A DNA stretch of 64,000 bases from JAJFJD01 sp965228695 (GTDB lineage Bacteria > Pseudomonadota > Alphaproteobacteria > UBA8366): contig CBDDIB010000002.1 of the NCBI GenBank assembly GCA_965228695.1, forward strand, positions 4,464,001-4,528,000. Reading direction: 5' to 3'. Below are positions 60,649-64,000 of the stretch, piece by piece. The notes under the pieces were generated by a model. It made no database searches, was not told where the DNA came from, and saw only the letters and a program-made list of their open reading frames with translations. The number at the start of each line of letters is the position of its first letter. Position 1 is the first letter of the stretch. The position numbers and the translations under genes were made by a program.

Positions 60649-60686
60649 TGCAAAGAAACACGCGGAACAGGACATAGGGATAGCAC

Positions 60687-61472
60687 ATGCGGTCACTCAG
60701 CATCGGCGCAACGGGCATGCTGGCCCAACAGCTCAATGTGGAAGTCATTTCGCACAACATCGCGAATATGAACACCACCGCCTACACCCGGCGGCGCGTC
60801 GAGTTTCAGGACCTGCTGTATCAGAACATGCGAAGGACGGGGTCCCAGTCCGCGGACGACGGATCGATCGTTCCCGCCGGCGTCCAGGTCGGCCTCGGCG
60901 TGAAAACGGCGGCGGTCTATCGCATCACCGAACAGGGCAACCTGACGCTGACGGAAAACAACCTCGACATGGCCATCAACGGCGAAGGGTATTATCAAAT
61001 CACCCTGCCGAACGGCGACACCGCCTACACGCGATCCGGCGCTTTTCAGCTCGGCGAGGACGGCAGCATCGTCACGGTCGATGGTTTCGCCGTGCAGCCG
61101 GGCATAACGATCCCCGCCAACGCGATCGATATCACGGTCAACGCCAGCGGCGAAGTGCTCGTCACCCTCGACGGCCAGGTCGCACCGCAAAACGTCGGGC
61201 AGCTGCAGTTGGCGACATTCTCCAACGAGGCAGGCTTGCTGGCGATCGGCGACAACCTGTTCGTCGAAACGCCGGCCTCCGGCGCCGCGACGACCGGCAC
61301 ACCGGCTTCCGACGGTTTCGGCAGCCTGCAGCAAGGATTTCTCGAGACATCGAACGTCAACGTGGTGGAGGAGATCACCAATCTGATCACCGCCCAGCGC
61401 GCCTACGAAATGAACTCGAAGGTAATCGAAACGTCCGACCAGATGATGGCGACCGTTTCGAACGTCCGTTAG
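60687..61472 (+). CDS. flgG: Flagellar distal rod protein FlgG
   Basis: A 261-residue distal rod protein of standard length. The start MRSLSIGATGMLAQQLNVEV and NIANMNTTAYTRRRVEFQDLLYQ are typical, and the C-terminal helix ends QRAYEMNSKVIETSDQMM. AGGG lies upstream of the ATG. It forms the rod segment passing the P and L rings. Confidence 0.97.
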   Translation: MRSLSIGATGMLAQQLNVEVISHNIANMNTTAYTRRRVEFQDLLYQNMRRTGSQSADDGSIVPAGVQVGLGVKTAAVYRITEQGNLTLTENNLDMAINGEGYYQITLPNGDTAYTRSGAFQLGEDGSIVTVDGFAVQPGITIPANAIDITVNASGEVLVTLDGQVAPQNVGQLQLATFSNEAGLLAIGDNLFVETPASGAATTGTPASDGFGSLQQGFLETSNVNVVEEITNLITAQRAYEMNSKVIETSDQMMATVSNVR

Positions 61473-61495
61473 GCCCGATAGGAAACCTCACCGCC

Positions 61496-62491
61496 ATGGT
61501 GCGCATCCGATCCAACCCAACAACGCTAAAACTGCTGACGCTGTCGGCAGGTGGCCTGTTGCTCGCGGCGATACCGAACGGCGCCGACGCGGCGTCGCTC
61601 CGGCCCCATACCGTGGTGCATGGCGACATGGTCCGCCTCGGCGACCTGTTCGACGACGCCGGCCCGAAGAGCGAAACCGTCGTCCTGCGCGCACCGGCGC
61701 CCGGCCGGAAGATGACCGTCGAAAGCCGCTGGCTACGCAGCCTGGCGCGCGCTTACCGATTGAACTGGATCCCCGTCCGGGGCAGCAACGAAGCCGTCGT
61801 CGAACGCAGCAGCAATCCGATAGAACACACCGACATCATCGCCGCCGTGCGGCGCGCGCTGGAACATCGAGCCGGGCAGAGCGACCCGTTCGAGGTGACG
61901 CTCGACGGCCCGCCGCTGACGATTCATCTGCCGATCGATACGCCACCGTCAGTATCGGTACGGCGACTGCGCTTCGACAAACGGAACCTGCGGTTTTCCG
62001 CGACGCTGCTGGCCCCGGCCGATCGGCCCGGCGCCCGCACGGTCCCGGTTGCCGGCCGCATCCATCCTTTGGTGAGCGTACCGGTGCTCACACGCCGCCT
62101 TCGGAACGGTGAAGTCATCCGCAAGGACGACCTGAAGGCGCAAATGATGCGGCGCAGCAGCGTCGGCAACAGCACGGTGCTGGATCCGGAGAAGATCGTC
62201 GGCATGGGCGTCCGGCGCACGCTTCGCAGCGATAAGCCCGTGCGGCGCGGCGACATCCGCGAACCGGTCCTCGTCGCGCGGAACAGCCTCGTCGTCATGA
62301 AATACAAAACCGCGAACATGCTGATCACCGCACAGGGCAAAGCGCGCGAAAACGGAACGCGCGGCGAAACCATCCGCATTCAAAATACCGGCAGCGGCAA
62401 GACCATTGAAGGCGTCGTGGTCGGCCCCGGCATGGTCGCCGTCGGTACATTCGGCACAATCGGCGCCATCGCTGCGAGGCCAACCCGCTAA
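61496..62491 (+). CDS. flgA: Flagella basal body P-ring formation protein FlgA
   Basis: A 331-residue periplasmic chaperone for FlgI. A signal peptide (residues 1-33, ending GADAA) is followed by a long N-terminal part and the SAF domain (VLTRRLRNGEVIRKDDL...) near 200-270, with the terminal FlgA pattern ITAQGKARENGTRGETIRIQN (in parts: ITAQGKARENG, GETIRIQN). It is longer than the E. coli form, as usual in alphaproteobacteria. The TAA overlaps the flgH ATG (TAATG). Confidence 0.9.
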   Translation: MVRIRSNPTTLKLLTLSAGGLLLAAIPNGADAASLRPHTVVHGDMVRLGDLFDDAGPKSETVVLRAPAPGRKMTVESRWLRSLARAYRLNWIPVRGSNEAVVERSSNPIEHTDIIAAVRRALEHRAGQSDPFEVTLDGPPLTIHLPIDTPPSVSVRRLRFDKRNLRFSATLLAPADRPGARTVPVAGRIHPLVSVPVLTRRLRNGEVIRKDDLKAQMMRRSSVGNSTVLDPEKIVGMGVRRTLRSDKPVRRGDIREPVLVARNSLVVMKYKTANMLITAQGKARENGTRGETIRIQNTGSGKTIEGVVVGPGMVAVGTFGTIGAIAARPTR

Positions 62492-63252
62492 TGCCGCACC
62501 CTACCCGAAGCACACTTCGTTATCTGACCTGCATCTTGGTTGCCGGCACCGTCTTGAGCGGCTGCAACACCCTGCAGCGCCTCGCCGACGTCGGCGCGGA
62601 ACCCAAGATGACGAACATTCAGAACCCGCTGCACAAACAAGGCTACCGCCCCGTCAGCATGCCGATGCCAGCACCGGTTACGGCGCATCGCGAACCCAAC
62701 TCGCTGTGGCGTCCCGGATCCCGCGCCTTTTTCAAGGACCTGCGGGCAACCCGTGTGGGCGACCTGCTGACCGTGGTCATTCAAATCGACGACAAGGGTG
62801 AACTGGACAACAACAGCACCCGCAGCCGGGACAATACCGAAGGCGCCGACGCGCCCGCGATCCTCGGGTACGAAACGTCGCTCAGCAAGGTCCTGCCCGA
62901 CGCGATCAATCCCGGCAATCTGCTGGAGTTGTCGTCAAACTCGAATTCGAACGGCGATTCATCGATCGACCGCGAAGAAGAGATCGACCTCGAACTCGCC
63001 GCCGTCGTGACCCAAGTCCTGCCGAACGGCAATCTGGTCATTCTCGGCCGGCAGGAAACGCGGGTGAACTACGAGGTTCGCGAGTTGCAGATCACGGGCG
63101 TCATCCGCCCGGAAGACATCACCAGTCAAAACACCATCAGCTACGAAAAAATTGCCGAGGCGCGGCTCGCCTACGGCGGGCGCGGTTTCATGAGCGACGT
63201 GCAGCAACCGCGTTACGGTCAGCAGATCATCGACATCCTGTTCCCATTCTGA
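62491..63252 (+). CDS. flgH: Flagellar L-ring protein FlgH
   Basis: A 253-residue outer-membrane lipoprotein forming the L ring. The lipobox is VLSGC with Cys25. The mature part has SLWRPGSRAFFKDLRATRVGDLLTVVI and NLVILGRQETRVNYEVRELQITG (quoted in segments), the FlgH core, and ends FMSDVQQPRYGQQIIDILFPF. It closes the operon. flgI is not in the window. Confidence 0.95.
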   Translation: MPHPTRSTLRYLTCILVAGTVLSGCNTLQRLADVGAEPKMTNIQNPLHKQGYRPVSMPMPAPVTAHREPNSLWRPGSRAFFKDLRATRVGDLLTVVIQIDDKGELDNNSTRSRDNTEGADAPAILGYETSLSKVLPDAINPGNLLELSSNSNSNGDSSIDREEEIDLELAAVVTQVLPNGNLVILGRQETRVNYEVRELQITGVIRPEDITSQNTISYEKIAEARLAYGGRGFMSDVQQPRYGQQIIDILFPF

Positions 63253-63354
63253 GGCGCGCGGGAACCGGCATGGCATAGGACCAGACGAATTCAGGGATTT
63301 GCGTTCGCCCTTATCCTCTCCTCCTCCCCAACGCGCTAGGGCGGCGCAAATAAA

Positions 63355-63396
63355 GAGGCCGGTGCTCCTTTGGATCACCGGCCTCGTTTCTTTGTT
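63355..63396. terminator. Bidirectional terminator between flgH and dksA
   Basis: GAGGCCGGTG (63355-63364) and CACCGGCCTC (63376-63385) form a perfect 10-bp stem with an 11-base loop. On the plus strand it is followed by GTTTCTTTGTT; on the minus strand by TTTATTTG. It should stop both the flgFGAH transcript and the dksA transcript. Confidence 0.85.
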
Positions 63397-63428
63397 CGGC
63401 GCGGAAAATATCCGCCGCCCGACGGCGC

Positions 63429-63848
63429 CTAGTCGTCCCGCCGCGTCCTTTCCATCCGTTCGTGCCGCTCCTGCGCCTCCAGGCTGAGGGTCGCTATGGG
63501 CCGCGCCTCCAACCGACGCAGGGAAATCGGCTCGTCGGTTTCCTCGCAATATCCGTAGGTGCCCTCGTCGATACGCCGCAGCGCCTCGTCGATCTTGGCG
63601 ATCAATTTGCGTTGCCGGTCTCGGGTCCGCAACTCGAGGGATCTGTCGGTTTCTTTCGTCGCCCGATCCGCCATATCGGGCACCGCCAGACTTTCGCTTT
63701 GCAAATTGCGGAGTGTTTCGTTCGACTCCTGCAACAATTCGCTGCGCCAAGCGAGGAGCTTAATGCGAAAATATTCACGCTGGCGAGCGTTCATAAATTC
63801 TTCCTCTTCGCTCGGCCTATAATCCGGCGGCAGCAGGGGATTCGACAT
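63429..63848 (-). CDS. dksA: DksA/TraR-family RNA polymerase-binding protein
   Basis: A 139-residue DksA-type protein, which enters the polymerase secondary channel and with ppGpp alters rRNA and amino-acid promoter activity. The coiled-coil tip carries DMADRA (D58, D61, A63), matching the essential DxxDxA. The zinc finger retains one Cys (101, in YGYCEETDEPI); the other three positions are Thr104, Ser122 and Ala125. Such Cys-poor DksA proteins are normal in alphaproteobacteria and can still function. Confidence 0.93.
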   Translation of the reverse strand: MSNPLLPPDYRPSEEEEFMNARQREYFRIKLLAWRSELLQESNETLRNLQSESLAVPDMADRATKETDRSLELRTRDRQRKLIAKIDEALRRIDEGTYGYCEETDEPISLRRLEARPIATLSLEAQERHERMERTRRDD

Positions 63849-64000
63849 GCGTCACTCCTAGCACGGTACCGACTATCGAGCGGCGCGGAATATATAGGCC
63901 AGAACGGGCCTGAGCAAGCCCCTGGCCATTGAACAAATTTTGATCAAAAATTTGGCGCTGAATTCCGGCGCCGGAAAAAGAAAAATTCCATTAAATCAAT

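Noticed and set aside
1..64000. tRNA, rRNA, CRISPR arrays, insertion sequences, prophage or plasmid origins
   Set aside because: None was recognised by eye; short RNA genes could still be missed without a covariance search.

Overview
The window looks like chromosome of a free-living, flagellated alphaproteobacterium, most likely of the Rhodospirillales type. This rests on GC-rich DNA (AT-rich only in some intergenic gaps), a CckA hybrid kinase gene translationally coupled to flhB, a MotE-like protein and a DUF6468 protein in the fliL/fliM operon, a DksA with one zinc-finger Cys, a DUF6356 protein and a GTTC-N7-GTTC SOS box at recA. The lineage is inferred from gene content; no rRNA, tRNA, CRISPR array, transposase or prophage was found.

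Bases 1-8000: methionine synthesis (3' end of an O-acetylhomoserine sulfhydrylase gene, then a MetA-family acyltransferase with the acetyl-type Glu111), two dispersed intergenic repeats, a TIM-barrel isomerase, a DUF6356 protein divergent from an Lrp/AsnC regulator, a GH17-GT2 beta-glucan synthase, and a VOC-family gene broken by one in-frame TGA.

Bases 8000-21600: uptake and catabolism. A dipeptide-type ABC transporter operon carries two ATPases, one binding protein, one DppB and two adjacent DppC paralogues. Then come a TauD-type dioxygenase, a class III CoA-transferase, an HMG-CoA-lyase-like aldolase lacking the usual loop cysteine, and a DctPQM TRAP transporter with a strong terminator between dctP and dctQ. 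The CoA-transferase, lyase and TRAP genes suggest import, CoA activation and cleavage of an organic acid that cannot be named from sequence.

Bases 21900-42400: mostly housekeeping and envelope genes. They include pssA-psd, a LysM protein, a LOG-family hydrolase, a VWA/MoxR pair, monomeric isocitrate dehydrogenase, alaS, recA with an SOS box and a terminator, a TcuA-like flavoprotein, two adjacent lipoproteins (one DUF2927), an M81/MlrC-like metallopeptidase, a DoxX-like membrane protein and a GNAT acetyltransferase.

Bases 42480-63260: a flagellar/chemotaxis island of four units. (1) flgB-flgC-fliE-fliQ-fliR-flhB-cckA on the minus strand behind a sigma-54-like site. (2) flhX-like, a small helical protein, fliO and fliP on the plus strand. 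(3) fliL-fliM-DUF6468-motE-like-cheY-cheZ-two MotB-like proteins-a 1230-residue AMIN-like/TPR exported protein on the minus strand. (4) flgF-flgG-flgA-flgH on the plus strand behind a near-consensus sigma-54 site, ending at a bidirectional terminator shared with dksA. The least explained part is the end of unit 3: a MotB-like protein without the proton-carrying Asp, a MotB with it, and the large exported protein, packed with gaps or overlaps of a few bases.
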